Positions 8,804 through 17,338 of a DNA stretch of 64,000 nucleotides are shown here, one piece after another. Below the pieces are notes generated by a model. The model made no database searches, was not told the origin of the DNA, and was given only the letters and a program-made list of their open reading frames with translations. Source of the DNA: Solimonas sp036405815 (lineage in GTDB: Bacteria > Pseudomonadota > Gammaproteobacteria > Nevskiales > Nevskiaceae); assembly GCA_036405815.1 (NCBI GenBank), contig DASWWX010000025.1:62001-126000 (forward strand). Direction: 5' to 3'. Within the stretch, counting starts at the first letter, position 1. Each line of letters begins with the position of its first letter. Position numbers and translations under genes: made by a program.

Positions 8804-8847
8804 CTGCATTTCCTGTGTGTGACAACGACGGCGCCGGAGTGCCACGC

Positions 8848-9687
8848 ATGAGCGCGCCGCCGAAACTCGCGGCCCAGCAACTCGGCGAAGGCCCGGACCT
8901 GATCCTGCTGCACGGCCTGGCCACCAACCGCGCGTTCTGGTTCGCCACCGCAGTGGCGCTGCAGGACCGCTACCGCGTGACGATCTTCGACCTGCGCGGA
9001 CACGGCTATAGCGAGCGCCCGGCCTCGGGCTACCGCGCCCGCGATTTTGCGCAGGATACCCTACGGCTGATGGACTCGCTGTCCGTGAAAACCGCAGCGC
9101 TTGTCGGACATAGCTACGGCGGTGCGGCGGCGCTGGAAGTCGCCGGTTTGGCCCCGGAACGCGTGACGCATCTGGGACTGATCGATACCCGCGTCGCCCG
9201 GCTGCAGCCGCTGCTGCGCCTGCACGATACGCCGCACATCACCGAGGCCGAGAAGGAAGTCGCCGCGACCCATGACGCCGATTGGGCCCACCTGCCGCAG
9301 GTCGGCTATCTGTTTCTCGAGGCCGCCGCCCGCATGCGCCTGGCCGGCAAGCTGCCGGTCGCGCGCGACGACTTCACGCCGTTTGGCGAAGGCCGCGGCG
9401 CGGCGCGCGCCGCCAAGGCCTGGCTGGACCTGCTGGACCACACCAGCGCGCGCGCCGAGCTCGACGAACCCGGCATGAGCGCCGAGCGCATCGCCGCGCT
9501 GCGCATGCCGGCGCTGCTGATGTACGGCGCGCTGTCGCGCTGCGTGCATACCGGCCATGCGCTGCGCGCGCTGCTGCCGCAGGCACGTTACGTGGAACTG
9601 GCGGATGCCGGCCACTTCTTCCCCATGAATCAGCCGCAGCGGGTGCAGGATGAAATCCGCACGCTGATGGCCACAACCGCGCCCTGA
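8848..9687 (+). CDS. Alpha/beta hydrolase
   Basis: 279 residues of the alpha/beta hydrolase fold: LILLHGLATN (oxyanion-hole HG), FDLRGHGYS, nucleophile elbow GHSYGG, LLMYGAL with the acid region following, and DAGHFFPMNQP carrying the catalytic His. The ATG at 8848 has GGAG nine bases upstream; a GTG at 8815 is possible but unsupported. It ends seven bases before the CoA transferase gene, so they are co-transcribed. Possible roles are thioester or ester release in the polyketide pathway, or a C-C hydrolase; sequence alone does not decide. Confidence 0.87.
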   Translation: MSAPPKLAAQQLGEGPDLILLHGLATNRAFWFATAVALQDRYRVTIFDLRGHGYSERPASGYRARDFAQDTLRLMDSLSVKTAALVGHSYGGAAALEVAGLAPERVTHLGLIDTRVARLQPLLRLHDTPHITEAEKEVAATHDADWAHLPQVGYLFLEAAARMRLAGKLPVARDDFTPFGEGRGAARAAKAWLDLLDHTSARAELDEPGMSAERIAALRMPALLMYGALSRCVHTGHALRALLPQARYVELADAGHFFPMNQPQRVQDEIRTLMATTAP

Positions 9688-9694
9688 GCCTGCC

Positions 9695-11995
9695 ATGTCG
9701 AGTCTCCAAGGCCTGCAGATTCTCGAACTCAGCGGTCACGTCGCCGGTGCCTACTGCGGCAAGCTGATGGCCGGCTTCGGCGCCGACGTCGTGCACCTGC
9801 CCGGCGGACACGACGCGGCGCTGGACGATGCGGACGAGGCCTGGTTCCACACCGGCAAGCGCCGCCTGTCTGAGGATACGCACGGCGCGGCCCTGGAAAC
9901 TCTGCTGGCCCGCGCCGATGTGATCGTCGATGCCTGGGGCTGTGGCGTGCTGGATGCGGCGGGCTTCGACGCGACGCGGTTGCGCGCGCTGAATCCGGGC
10001 GCGGTGATCTGCCGCATCACGCCCTACGGCCTCACCGGCCCGAAGCGCGCGTGGAAAACCGACGACATCACGCTGTACGCCGCCGCCGGCCTGATGCAAT
10101 CCACCGGCGACGGCGCGCGCGAACCGCTGAACGCTGCACCGCGCATCGCCGAACTGACCGCGGGCATGAACGCCTACGTCGCCTGCCTGATGGCGCTGCG
10201 ACGCTGCGCCCGCGAAGGTGGCGGCGACACGATCGACCTGTCCATCGTCGAAGCGGCGATGGAGAACTACGAAGTCGCGCTGATGGAACAGCTCGCGCTG
10301 GGCAAGACCGCGCGTCGCAACGGCGACCAGCATGCGATGGTGCCGTGGCGCACCTATCCCTGCGCCGACGGCGAGGCCGCGATCATCGGCGGGCCGATCC
10401 GTCACTGGCTAAAGGCGGCGCCGATGTTCGAGACGCCGGAATTGCTGCAGCCGAAACTCGAAGCGATGGGCGGCCGCATCCAGCATCGCGCCGAGACCGA
10501 GGCACTGATGAAACCCTGGCTGGCGACGCAGACGCGGCAGGCGTTGTTCGCCGCCGGTCAGCGCGCGGGCCTGGCCTGGGCGCCGCTGTACACGCTGCCG
10601 GAATCGCTGGCCGATCCGCAACATGCGGCGCGCGCTTACTTCGTCGAGACCGCCGGTGGCGGCCGCATGCCGGGTGCGCCGTTCCGCCTGGCGCGCGCGT
10701 CCTGGCGCGACGCACCGGCCCCGGCCGGCGCGACGCCGCCCGAAGCCCTGGACTGGACACCCCGCAACACGTCCGCGGCGCGCAACGCCGCGACGGCCGC
10801 ACCCTTCGCCGGCATCCGCGTACTCGACTTCACGCACGACTGGGCCGGCCCGCATACGGCGCGCGTGTTCGCCGACTACGGCGCCGAGGTCATCAAGATC
10901 GAGTATCCGAAACGGCTCGACGGCATGCGCGGCGGCTACGTCGAGAAGATCAACGGGCACCCTCGCTTCTGGCAGCTGCACCGCGGCAAGCAGTCGCTGA
11001 CGCTGGATCTCAAGCTCGACGCGCATCGCGCCGTGCTCGACGAACTGGTACGCGGCACCGACCTCATCATCGAGAACTCGCGCGCGGGCGTCATGGAACG
11101 CAAGGGCTACGGCTACGAGCGGCTCAAGACGCTCAACCCGCGCATCGTGCTGCTGTCGATGTCGGCCTTCGGCGCCACCGGCCCCTACGCCGATTACTGC
11201 GGCTACGGCGGCACGCTGGAGGCCGTCAGCGGCCTGCAATCGCTGACCGCCTACGGCAGCGGCAGCGCACGCCACCGTGTGCGCGAGATGGACGTGATGA
11301 ACGGCATCATGGGCCTGTGCGCGGCGATGACCGCGCTGTGGCAACGCGATCGCGACGGTAATGAGACCGGCGCCGGCCAATGGATCGATCTGTCCGAGAA
11401 CGAAACCACCGGCTGGTTCATCGGCGAACACTTCCTGCGCTGTGCGCGCGAGAACGCGCAACCCGCCGCGCTCGGCAATCGCCATCGGCAGCATGCGCCG
11501 CAAGGCTGCTATGCCACTGCGGGGGGGGAAGACCGCTGGCTGACGCTGTGTGTGCGCAGCGACGCCGAATGGACAACGCTGGCGCGGCTGATCGGCGGCG
11601 AAACGCTGGCCACCGACGCGCGCTACGCCACCGCCACGCAGCGACGCGCCGCCCACGATGCGCTCGACGGCCTGATCGGCGACTGGCTGCGCGCGCAGGA
11701 TGGCTTCGCGGCAGAAGCGCAGCTGCAGGCTGCCGGCCTGGCTGCCGCCGTCGTGATGCGCACCGCCGACCTGGTCGATGACGCCCAGCTCGCCGCGCGC
11801 GCCTGGTTCCTGGATGCCGGCATCGACCGCTTTCCCGGCCTGCCCTTCCGCTTCGCACGTGGCGGCGGCGCCGTTGCCGCCCGCGGGCCCGCGCTGGGCG
11901 CCGACAACGCGCGCTGGTTCACCGCCGCCGGACACGGCGACGCCGTGCCGGAGCTGTCACCGGACCGGATCGGCACGGCCTACGCGCTGGCCTGA
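9695..11995 (+). CDS. Tandem-domain family III (CaiB/BaiF) CoA transferase
   Basis: 766 residues, about twice the usual single-domain length: an N-terminal CaiB/BaiF unit (1 to about 365) and a second complete unit (about 370 to 766) beginning IRVLDFTHDWAGPHTAR. Family III enzymes move CoA between acids through a catalytic Asp. The second unit keeps it (REMDVMNG), while the first has Glu at the equivalent place (RIAELTAGMNA), so only the C-terminal unit may be fully catalytic. Fused double-domain forms occur in acyl-CoA and steroid or bile-acid type catabolism. A run of eight G lies at 11521-11528 in frame. The upstream hydrolase gene is seven bases away. Confidence 0.9.
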   Translation: MSSLQGLQILELSGHVAGAYCGKLMAGFGADVVHLPGGHDAALDDADEAWFHTGKRRLSEDTHGAALETLLARADVIVDAWGCGVLDAAGFDATRLRALNPGAVICRITPYGLTGPKRAWKTDDITLYAAAGLMQSTGDGAREPLNAAPRIAELTAGMNAYVACLMALRRCAREGGGDTIDLSIVEAAMENYEVALMEQLALGKTARRNGDQHAMVPWRTYPCADGEAAIIGGPIRHWLKAAPMFETPELLQPKLEAMGGRIQHRAETEALMKPWLATQTRQALFAAGQRAGLAWAPLYTLPESLADPQHAARAYFVETAGGGRMPGAPFRLARASWRDAPAPAGATPPEALDWTPRNTSAARNAATAAPFAGIRVLDFTHDWAGPHTARVFADYGAEVIKIEYPKRLDGMRGGYVEKINGHPRFWQLHRGKQSLTLDLKLDAHRAVLDELVRGTDLIIENSRAGVMERKGYGYERLKTLNPRIVLLSMSAFGATGPYADYCGYGGTLEAVSGLQSLTAYGSGSARHRVREMDVMNGIMGLCAAMTALWQRDRDGNETGAGQWIDLSENETTGWFIGEHFLRCARENAQPAALGNRHRQHAPQGCYATAGGEDRWLTLCVRSDAEWTTLARLIGGETLATDARYATATQRRAAHDALDGLIGDWLRAQDGFAAEAQLQAAGLAAAVVMRTADLVDDAQLAARAWFLDAGIDRFPGLPFRFARGGGAVAARGPALGADNARWFTAAGHGDAVPELSPDRIGTAYALA

Positions 11996-12090
11996 GTCGC
12001 AAGCCAACGCCCCGCCGCTTGAACGCCGACGGCCTTCATGTTTCATTCATCGCTGGCGCCGCACCCTGCGCCCACCTGCCGAGCCTGCCC

Positions 12091-13011
12091 ATGAACGCGT
12101 CGCCCCGCTTTCCGCGCTATCTGTCCCTGACCCTCTCCGCGCTGGCCATCATGGTCGCCGGCTGCCTGATGCCGGCCACGTCCGTGCAGGCGCAGAAGCC
12201 AGGCAGCACCAGCGAATACGAGTTTCGCTCCGGCCTGCTGATGCGCAGCTACCGGCTGTACGTGCCGTCGAACTACCAGGCCGGCAAGCCGGTGCCGTTG
12301 CTGGTCGCGCTGCATGGCGGCTTCGGCACCGGCAAGAACATGGAAGACGTCAGCGGCTTCGATCGTGTGGCCGACGCACGCGGCCTGATCGTGGTGTATC
12401 CGGACGGCGTCAGCCGCGCCTGGAATGCCGGCACCTGCTGCGCCAAGCCGATGGAGAATGGCGTGCGCGACGTGATGTTCATCCAGAACCTGATCGCGGA
12501 CGTGAAGACCAAGGTCGCGGTCGACGCCAAGCGCGTCTACGGCGCCGGCTTCTCCAACGGCGCGATGATGGTTCACCGCGTTGCCTGCGAAGCACCGGGC
12601 ACCTTCACCGCGATCGCCGCGGTCGCCGGCGGCATCATGCTCAAGGATTGCAGCACCAAGACGCCGACGCCGGCCCTGCTGATCCAGGGCCGCGCCGATC
12701 CGCGCATCCCCTGGGACGGCGGCGAGTTCGAGGGCAACTACCGGCCGTCGATCAAGGAGATCGTTGCCAACCTGCGCGTGCGCAACGGCTGCAGCGCCGA
12801 GGAAACCGTGGTCGAACAGAATGACGTCGCCACCTGCACCGCGCTGAAGGGCTGCAAGTCCGGGCAGGATGTGCAGTGGTGCGGCCTGGCCGGGGTCGGC
12901 CATCAGTGGGCGGGCGGCAAGACGCTGCTGCCGGGCTTGCTCGGCAAGAACACCGATCGCTACAACGCCTCGGCCAAGATCGTCGACTTCTTCCTCAAGC
13001 ACCCGGGCTGA
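12091..13011 (+). CDS. Secreted PHB-depolymerase-family (LpqC-like, CE1) esterase
   Basis: 306 residues. The N terminus is a signal sequence ending in MVAGC, which could be a lipobox or part of a type I signal. The mature part has LLVALHGGFGTGKNM (oxyanion hole), the nucleophile elbow GAGFSNGAM, an Asp in IQGRADPRIPWDGG and the His in GVGHQWAGG, the full triad of the poly(3-hydroxybutyrate) depolymerase/feruloyl esterase-like family. Start taken at the ATG at 12091, where the signal peptide begins. Probable substrate: an extracellular ester or oligomer. It is followed nine bases later by the next gene. Confidence 0.88.
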   Translation: MNASPRFPRYLSLTLSALAIMVAGCLMPATSVQAQKPGSTSEYEFRSGLLMRSYRLYVPSNYQAGKPVPLLVALHGGFGTGKNMEDVSGFDRVADARGLIVVYPDGVSRAWNAGTCCAKPMENGVRDVMFIQNLIADVKTKVAVDAKRVYGAGFSNGAMMVHRVACEAPGTFTAIAAVAGGIMLKDCSTKTPTPALLIQGRADPRIPWDGGEFEGNYRPSIKEIVANLRVRNGCSAEETVVEQNDVATCTALKGCKSGQDVQWCGLAGVGHQWAGGKTLLPGLLGKNTDRYNASAKIVDFFLKHPG

Positions 13012-13019
13012 GCCGCCTC

Positions 13020-13886
13020 TTGGCCGCGCCCGATCCGCGCCCGCACGGCGCGCTGCGCTGGTATCGCCTGCGCGATGTCTTCCGTTCGGAGGCCGGCACC
13101 GTGCATCTGCGCGAACCGGCACGTGCCGATCTGAGCCGGGTCCGGCAGCAGTTGCGTGCCGGCCGCTATCCGCATCCTTTCGTGTTCGACGACGGCGAGA
13201 TGCTGCGCCTGCATTTCAGCCTGCGCTACGTGCAGAGCGCGATGCGCCGCGACGATCCGGATGCACTGGCGCTGGCCTACACGCGCAAGATGATGGCCTT
13301 CCTGCTGTTTCAGCCGCAGCCGCGACACGTCGTCGTGGTCGGCATGGGCGGCGGTTCGCTGAGCAAGTTCTGCTATCGCCATCTGCCCCGCACCCGCATC
13401 ACCACGATCGAGCTGGATGCGCGCGTGATCGGCTGCGCCGAGCTGTTCCAGGTGCCGCCGCCGAACGCGCGCATGCGCATCGAACATGCCGACGCGCGCG
13501 ACTATTTCGCCGGCCGTCCGCGCCTCGCCGACGCGGTGCTGATCGACGGCTGCGACCGCCACGGCATCGCCGACGTATTCTGCGAGCCGGCGTTCTACCG
13601 CGACCTCGACCGCCATCTGGCACCGGGTGGCATGCTGGTCGTCAACCTGATCGGCGGCGGCCCGGCGCGGCGTCGACTGCGCCGCCTGCTGGCCGAACGC
13701 TTCGATGCACGCCCGATGGAACTGAGCGTCGACGCCGACGGCAACCGCATCCTGTTCGCGTTCAAGTCGCCACGGCCCACGCTGGACTGGGCTGCGCTGC
13801 AGGCACGCGCCGCCGAGCTGCAGCTGGCCTGCGGGCTGGACTTTCCGGCGTTCGCGCGTCAACTCAGCCGCCACGACCGGGCCTGA
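13020..13886 (+). CDS. Spermidine/putrescine aminopropyltransferase-like protein
   Basis: About 288 residues resembling proteobacterial 'spermidine synthase-like' proteins: YVQSAMRRDDPDAL, VVVVGMGGGSLSKFCYRH (SAM/dcSAM-binding loop), TIELDARVI and ADAVLIDGCDRHG, which stands where true synthases have a DSTDPIGP-type loop. The conserved Asp pair remains but Pro/Gly are changed, so it may be a methyltransferase-fold enzyme with another substrate. No ATG is available; TTG at 13020, right after the esterase stop, is taken, with GTG at 13101 as alternative. speD lies 49 kb away and is not part of this operon. Confidence 0.72.
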   Translation: MAAPDPRPHGALRWYRLRDVFRSEAGTVHLREPARADLSRVRQQLRAGRYPHPFVFDDGEMLRLHFSLRYVQSAMRRDDPDALALAYTRKMMAFLLFQPQPRHVVVVGMGGGSLSKFCYRHLPRTRITTIELDARVIGCAELFQVPPPNARMRIEHADARDYFAGRPRLADAVLIDGCDRHGIADVFCEPAFYRDLDRHLAPGGMLVVNLIGGGPARRRLRRLLAERFDARPMELSVDADGNRILFAFKSPRPTLDWAALQARAAELQLACGLDFPAFARQLSRHDRA

Positions 13887-14014
13887 ACGCCGACGACAGC
13901 GTCGCGCACGCGCGATACAGTGCCGCTCAGGTCCCGCATCGCCGACCGCGACGCGGTGGAACATCAGCACCAGGACCCGATTCCGCCCCAGAGCGGAACG
14001 CCAGGGGGAGCGGC

Positions 14015-14794
14015 ATGAGCACATCGAACAACAGCGGCGCCTCGAACACCGGCGCCGTTGCGCTGGTCACCGGCGCCGGCGGCGGTATCGGCCGCGCGGC
14101 GGCGCGGCGTTTCGCGCAGGCCGGCTACCGTGTGGCGCTGGCGGATCTCGACGCCGCAACCGCCGAGCAGACCGCGCAGACGCTGCGCGACGAGGGCCAC
14201 GACGCCCGTGCGTATGCGCTGGATGTCGGCAACAGCACCCAGGTCGAGACGGTGATGCAGCAACTGCGCACGCACTACGGCCGGCTCGACGCCGCCTTCA
14301 ACAACGCCGGCGCCAGCAGCCTGCGCGCGCCGCTGGCCGATACCGACGACGCCGACTGGATGCGCGTGCTCAACACCAATCTGACCGGCACCTTCCTGTG
14401 CATGAAGCAGGAGATCCGCTGGATGCTGGAACAGGGCCGCGGCTGCATCGTCAACAACGGCTCGGTGTTCGGACTCGGCGGCAGCGTCAGCGCCGCCTAT
14501 ACCGCGAGCAAGCACGGCATTGCCGGCCTGACGCGCTCGGCCGCGATCAGCTACGCCGGTCGCGGTCTGCGCATCAACGCGGTGTGTCCGGGCCTGATCG
14601 ACGCCGGCATGGGCGCGCGCTTCCTGGAACGCGCCTCCAGCGCCGAGATCGAGGCCACGCTGGCGCTGCATCCCGCGGGACGCAGCGGCACGCCCGAGGA
14701 AGTCGCGGATGCGGTGATCTGGTTGTGCTCGGACGAGGCGCGCTACATCCACGGCCATCTGCTGCCCATCGACGGCGGCTACCGCGCACGCTGA
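14015..14794 (+). CDS. Short-chain dehydrogenase/reductase
   Basis: 259 residues of classical SDR type: cofactor loop TGAGGGIGRA, ALDV acid region, NNAG, catalytic Ser in NNGSVFG, YTASK (Tyr/Lys) and the PGLIDAGM lid region. The ADLDAA segment at the end of beta-2 suggests an NAD(H) preference because of the Asp. A strong AGGGGGAG ribosome site lies six bases before the ATG. It stands alone after a 128-base gap and is convergent with the sulfotransferase operon. Substrate not predictable. Confidence 0.92.
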   Translation: MSTSNNSGASNTGAVALVTGAGGGIGRAAARRFAQAGYRVALADLDAATAEQTAQTLRDEGHDARAYALDVGNSTQVETVMQQLRTHYGRLDAAFNNAGASSLRAPLADTDDADWMRVLNTNLTGTFLCMKQEIRWMLEQGRGCIVNNGSVFGLGGSVSAAYTASKHGIAGLTRSAAISYAGRGLRINAVCPGLIDAGMGARFLERASSAEIEATLALHPAGRSGTPEEVADAVIWLCSDEARYIHGHLLPIDGGYRAR

Positions 14795-14837
14795 GCGCAG
14801 GTCAGCCATCGGCGCTCGTCGTCGCCGCACGGTCGCG

Positions 14838-14893
14838 GCGTCAGCGCGTCAGCGCGTCAGCGCGTCAGCGCGTCAGCGCGTCAGCGCGTCAGC
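14838..14893. repeat. 8-bp tandem repeat, seven perfect copies
   Basis: The unit GCGTCAGC is repeated seven times with no mismatch, in the gap between the convergent SDR and sulfotransferase genes. The stop codon of the sulfotransferase lies inside the last copy (14889-14891), so copy-number change would leave the protein almost intact. Such a short perfect array is prone to slippage. No spacers, so not a CRISPR. Confidence 0.95.
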
Positions 14894-15845
14894 GATAACC
14901 GTAGCGGCGCGCCAGCGCGATTACGCCAGCATCGAAGCCGGCACCGTCCGGGCGCCACGGCAGCACCGCTTCCAGACTCGCTTCGGCTGCCGGCTCGCCG
15001 CGTTCCCGCGCCGGCGGCATCTCCAGCACCTCGGCCTCCAGCCCGTAAGGGGCACGACGCGGTCCATGACCGCCATAGGCCCAGGCCGCTTCGTCGGCGT
15101 GCATCGCATCCAGCGTCGCGGCATCGTCTGGCAGCTCCAGCCAGCGGCACAGCGCCGTCAGCGTCGCCGATGGCGCGTCATCCAGCGACTCGTCACTGAC
15201 CCGGTGGAGTCGCTGCGGGGCATCAGCGTAGCGCTGCTCGATATTGCGGTTGGCGCGCAACCACGGCACCTGCGGTTCGATCAGCGGCGGGTCCCAGGCG
15301 TGATCCTTGAAGTCCGGCGGGATGAACAGCCGGTCGTGGCCCCAACGCACGAGGCGCTGCGCCTGCGTCCAGGGATGGCGCACCACCTGCACCGCCACGG
15401 CCGTCGGCGCATGGCGACGCAGACGCCGCAGATCGTTCGGCCGCAGCGGCGTTTCCGTATCCGGAATCACCAGCCGACGCGGCGCGACGCGGCGCGCCAG
15501 TTCGTCCAGCAGCGCACCGACGGTCCACTCGCGGCGCTGTGCCAGCCACTGCGTCGCCGCCTCGATTTCCGGATCGGCCTGCACGCCGAATTCCAGTTGC
15601 GCGACGGCGCGCAGCAGGCCATCCGCATGCGGTCCCTGGCTGAGCCGGAAGATGTCGAGCAATTCACCGACCGTGTCGGCCATGAACAGGCACAGCTCCG
15701 GCAGCGCATACAGCGCCGGATGCCCGGCGAGCCGCGCCGTCAGGCGCGACGCACCGCTGAACGGTGCGGCCAGCACGAACACCGGTGCCGGCGTTGGAGC
15801 TGAAGCTGGAGCCGATACCGCTGCCGCTGCGGTGGCCGGGCTCAC
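14889..15845 (-). CDS. Sulfotransferase family protein
   Basis: 318 residues resembling the PAPS-dependent sulfotransferase family (Sulfotransfer_3-like): near the N terminus a strand-loop VFVLAAPFSGASRL for the 5'-phosphosulfate, then GHPALYALPE, and a 3'-phosphate-binding stretch VQVVRHPWTQAQRL. The N-terminal 20 residues are Ala/Pro-rich. Start chosen as GTG at 15845, which overlaps the stop of the upstream beta-propeller gene (GTGA), implying translational coupling; the longer reading to 15926 would overlap that gene by 85 bases. It is the last gene of the TolC/HlyD operon. Acceptor unknown; peptide tyrosine, lipid or sugar are all possible. Confidence 0.75.
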   Translation of the reverse strand: MSPATAAAAVSAPASAPTPAPVFVLAAPFSGASRLTARLAGHPALYALPELCLFMADTVGELLDIFRLSQGPHADGLLRAVAQLEFGVQADPEIEAATQWLAQRREWTVGALLDELARRVAPRRLVIPDTETPLRPNDLRRLRRHAPTAVAVQVVRHPWTQAQRLVRWGHDRLFIPPDFKDHAWDPPLIEPQVPWLRANRNIEQRYADAPQRLHRVSDESLDDAPSATLTALCRWLELPDDAATLDAMHADEAAWAYGGHGPRRAPYGLEAEVLEMPPARERGEPAAEASLEAVLPWRPDGAGFDAGVIALARRYGYR

Positions 15846-17338
15846 GCTGCGCTCCGACCGTCGACGCGATCCGCCGTGCTGCCAAGCCAGACCTCGCAAC
15901 CGCCGCGCGGATTGTCGACGTAGCACCAGCGGCCATCGCGCTTGACCGCAACGTTGGGCGCGAACGGATTGGCGCTACCGACGAACAGCCCATGCGGCGT
16001 CGACGCCAGCGTGCGGAAACCCCAGTTGAACTTGTTGCCGAACCCGGAGCGCGTCACCGGCTCCCAGTGCACGCCGTCATGCGTACGCCACAGCTCGGCA
16101 CCGCCGTAACGCGCCAGCAGATGGTCCGAGCCCCAGCGCTGCACCAGCGCCAGCACGTCCTCCGGCCAGAAGCCGATGGGCAGGTACGGCATGGTATTGG
16201 TCCAGTTCAACGTGCCGGCGTACAGCCAGCCATCGTGCACGCACATGCGCCAGACGTAGCCGTTGAACATGCTGTCGAAGCCCGGCCCGTAGCCGGACAG
16301 CGGCACCTTCAGACCCTGATCCGTGGTGCGCGCATCGCCCACCAGCAGGTCCCACTGCCCATCCGGCCAGACGCGGGTGATCTCGGCAGCGGCCGGGCCG
16401 ACCTTGGCGCCGCGATGGTACCCGCCGTTGATGATGCCGAAGGCGACGTAGAGTGCGCCCTTGAACGCACAGATCGTCGCCGCCGCCTCGTTCAGCGGAC
16501 CGCGTCCGGCGCCATGGGTAATGACCGGCTCCCAGCGATACGGCATGTCGCCGCCGCGCGTCTTCCACAGCTCACCGCCGGTGACCGGGTTGATCGTGCC
16601 GCCGTACAGGTGGCCGTCGTACTCGGCCATCTCGAACACGGTGACGTTGTCCGGATTGCCGAAGCCTTCCTCGCTGACCGCAACCCACTGATCGGTACGC
16701 AGATCGGCGTTGGCGTAGACCACCGCCTCGGAGCTGATGTCCTGCTGGAAGCCTTGCGCGGTACCGGACGCCGTCGGGCTGATGTGCACGCGTTGCTGGA
16801 ACGGTTGCAGCGTGCGGAACGCACGCACGGTCGGCGCAAACGGCGGCCGTGGCACCGGCGCGAAATGCAGGCCGTCTTCGCTGCGCAACAGATCCGGCGA
16901 ATGCGCGGTATGCGGCGACCAGGTGGTCACGTACAGGCAGGGCGCACGATCGCCGGCGTCCTGGTAGACCGCCATGCCGCGCAGGCCGATGTAGCTCGGC
17001 ACGTCGCGGTTGTTGGTGCCAGCCACGGTCGGCGCACGGAACACGCGCTCCCAGGTGTCGGTCTCCGGCGTGTACGCCCAGATTTGCGCGCGCCGATCGA
17101 TGTCGTAGAGATCGTCCGGCGCCAGGATCGGCCAGGGGAACATGCGCGGCGTCGGCGTCGACAGGCGCAGCGCCGCCATCGATGCACGCGAGGTGCCCAC
17201 GTACAGCTTGCCGCGGAACCACGCCATGCTGTGCGCATAGTGATTCCAGCCGTCGCCGAACCCGCTATCGCAGGTGAGACGGAAATCCGCCTCGGTCAGC
17301 GCGCCGGCAACCTCGTCGATCACGGAATCCAGGACCAC
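15842..17338 (-). CDS. Beta-propeller (Kelch/BNR-like) protein of unknown function
   Basis: 498 residues, no recognised enzyme motif. Repeated blades are visible as strand-turn units with G-LYVGT-type cores: GKLYVGTSRAS, PCLYVTTWSPH, GHLYGGTINP, GALYVAFGIING, GWLYAGTLNWT and GLFVGSANPF, several followed by G-ELW(K/R)T. This fits a six- or seven-bladed propeller. No signal peptide is evident. It overlaps the end of the HlyD-fusion gene by 19 bases and the sulfotransferase start by four, so it is an integral part of that operon. It could be a scaffold, a binding subunit or an unrecognised enzyme acting with the sulfotransferase; I do not know its function. Confidence 0.8.
   Translation of the reverse strand: MVLDSVIDEVAGALTEADFRLTCDSGFGDGWNHYAHSMAWFRGKLYVGTSRASMAALRLSTPTPRMFPWPILAPDDLYDIDRRAQIWAYTPETDTWERVFRAPTVAGTNNRDVPSYIGLRGMAVYQDAGDRAPCLYVTTWSPHTAHSPDLLRSEDGLHFAPVPRPPFAPTVRAFRTLQPFQQRVHISPTASGTAQGFQQDISSEAVVYANADLRTDQWVAVSEEGFGNPDNVTVFEMAEYDGHLYGGTINPVTGGELWKTRGGDMPYRWEPVITHGAGRGPLNEAAATICAFKGALYVAFGIINGGYHRGAKVGPAAAEITRVWPDGQWDLLVGDARTTDQGLKVPLSGYGPGFDSMFNGYVWRMCVHDGWLYAGTLNWTNTMPYLPIGFWPEDVLALVQRWGSDHLLARYGGAELWRTHDGVHWEPVTRSGFGNKFNWGFRTLASTPHGLFVGSANPFAPNVAVKRDGRWCYVDNPRGGCEVWLGSTADRVDGRSAA

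Noticed and set aside
13020..13886. Calling this gene speE (spermidine synthase)
   Set aside because: The aminopropyl-acceptor loop differs from true synthases (DGCDRHG), and speD is far away, so only a family-level name is given.
6990..14893. Short tandem arrays at 6990-7031 and 14838-14893 considered as CRISPR
   Set aside because: Units are 8-9 bases with no spacers and no cas genes nearby.
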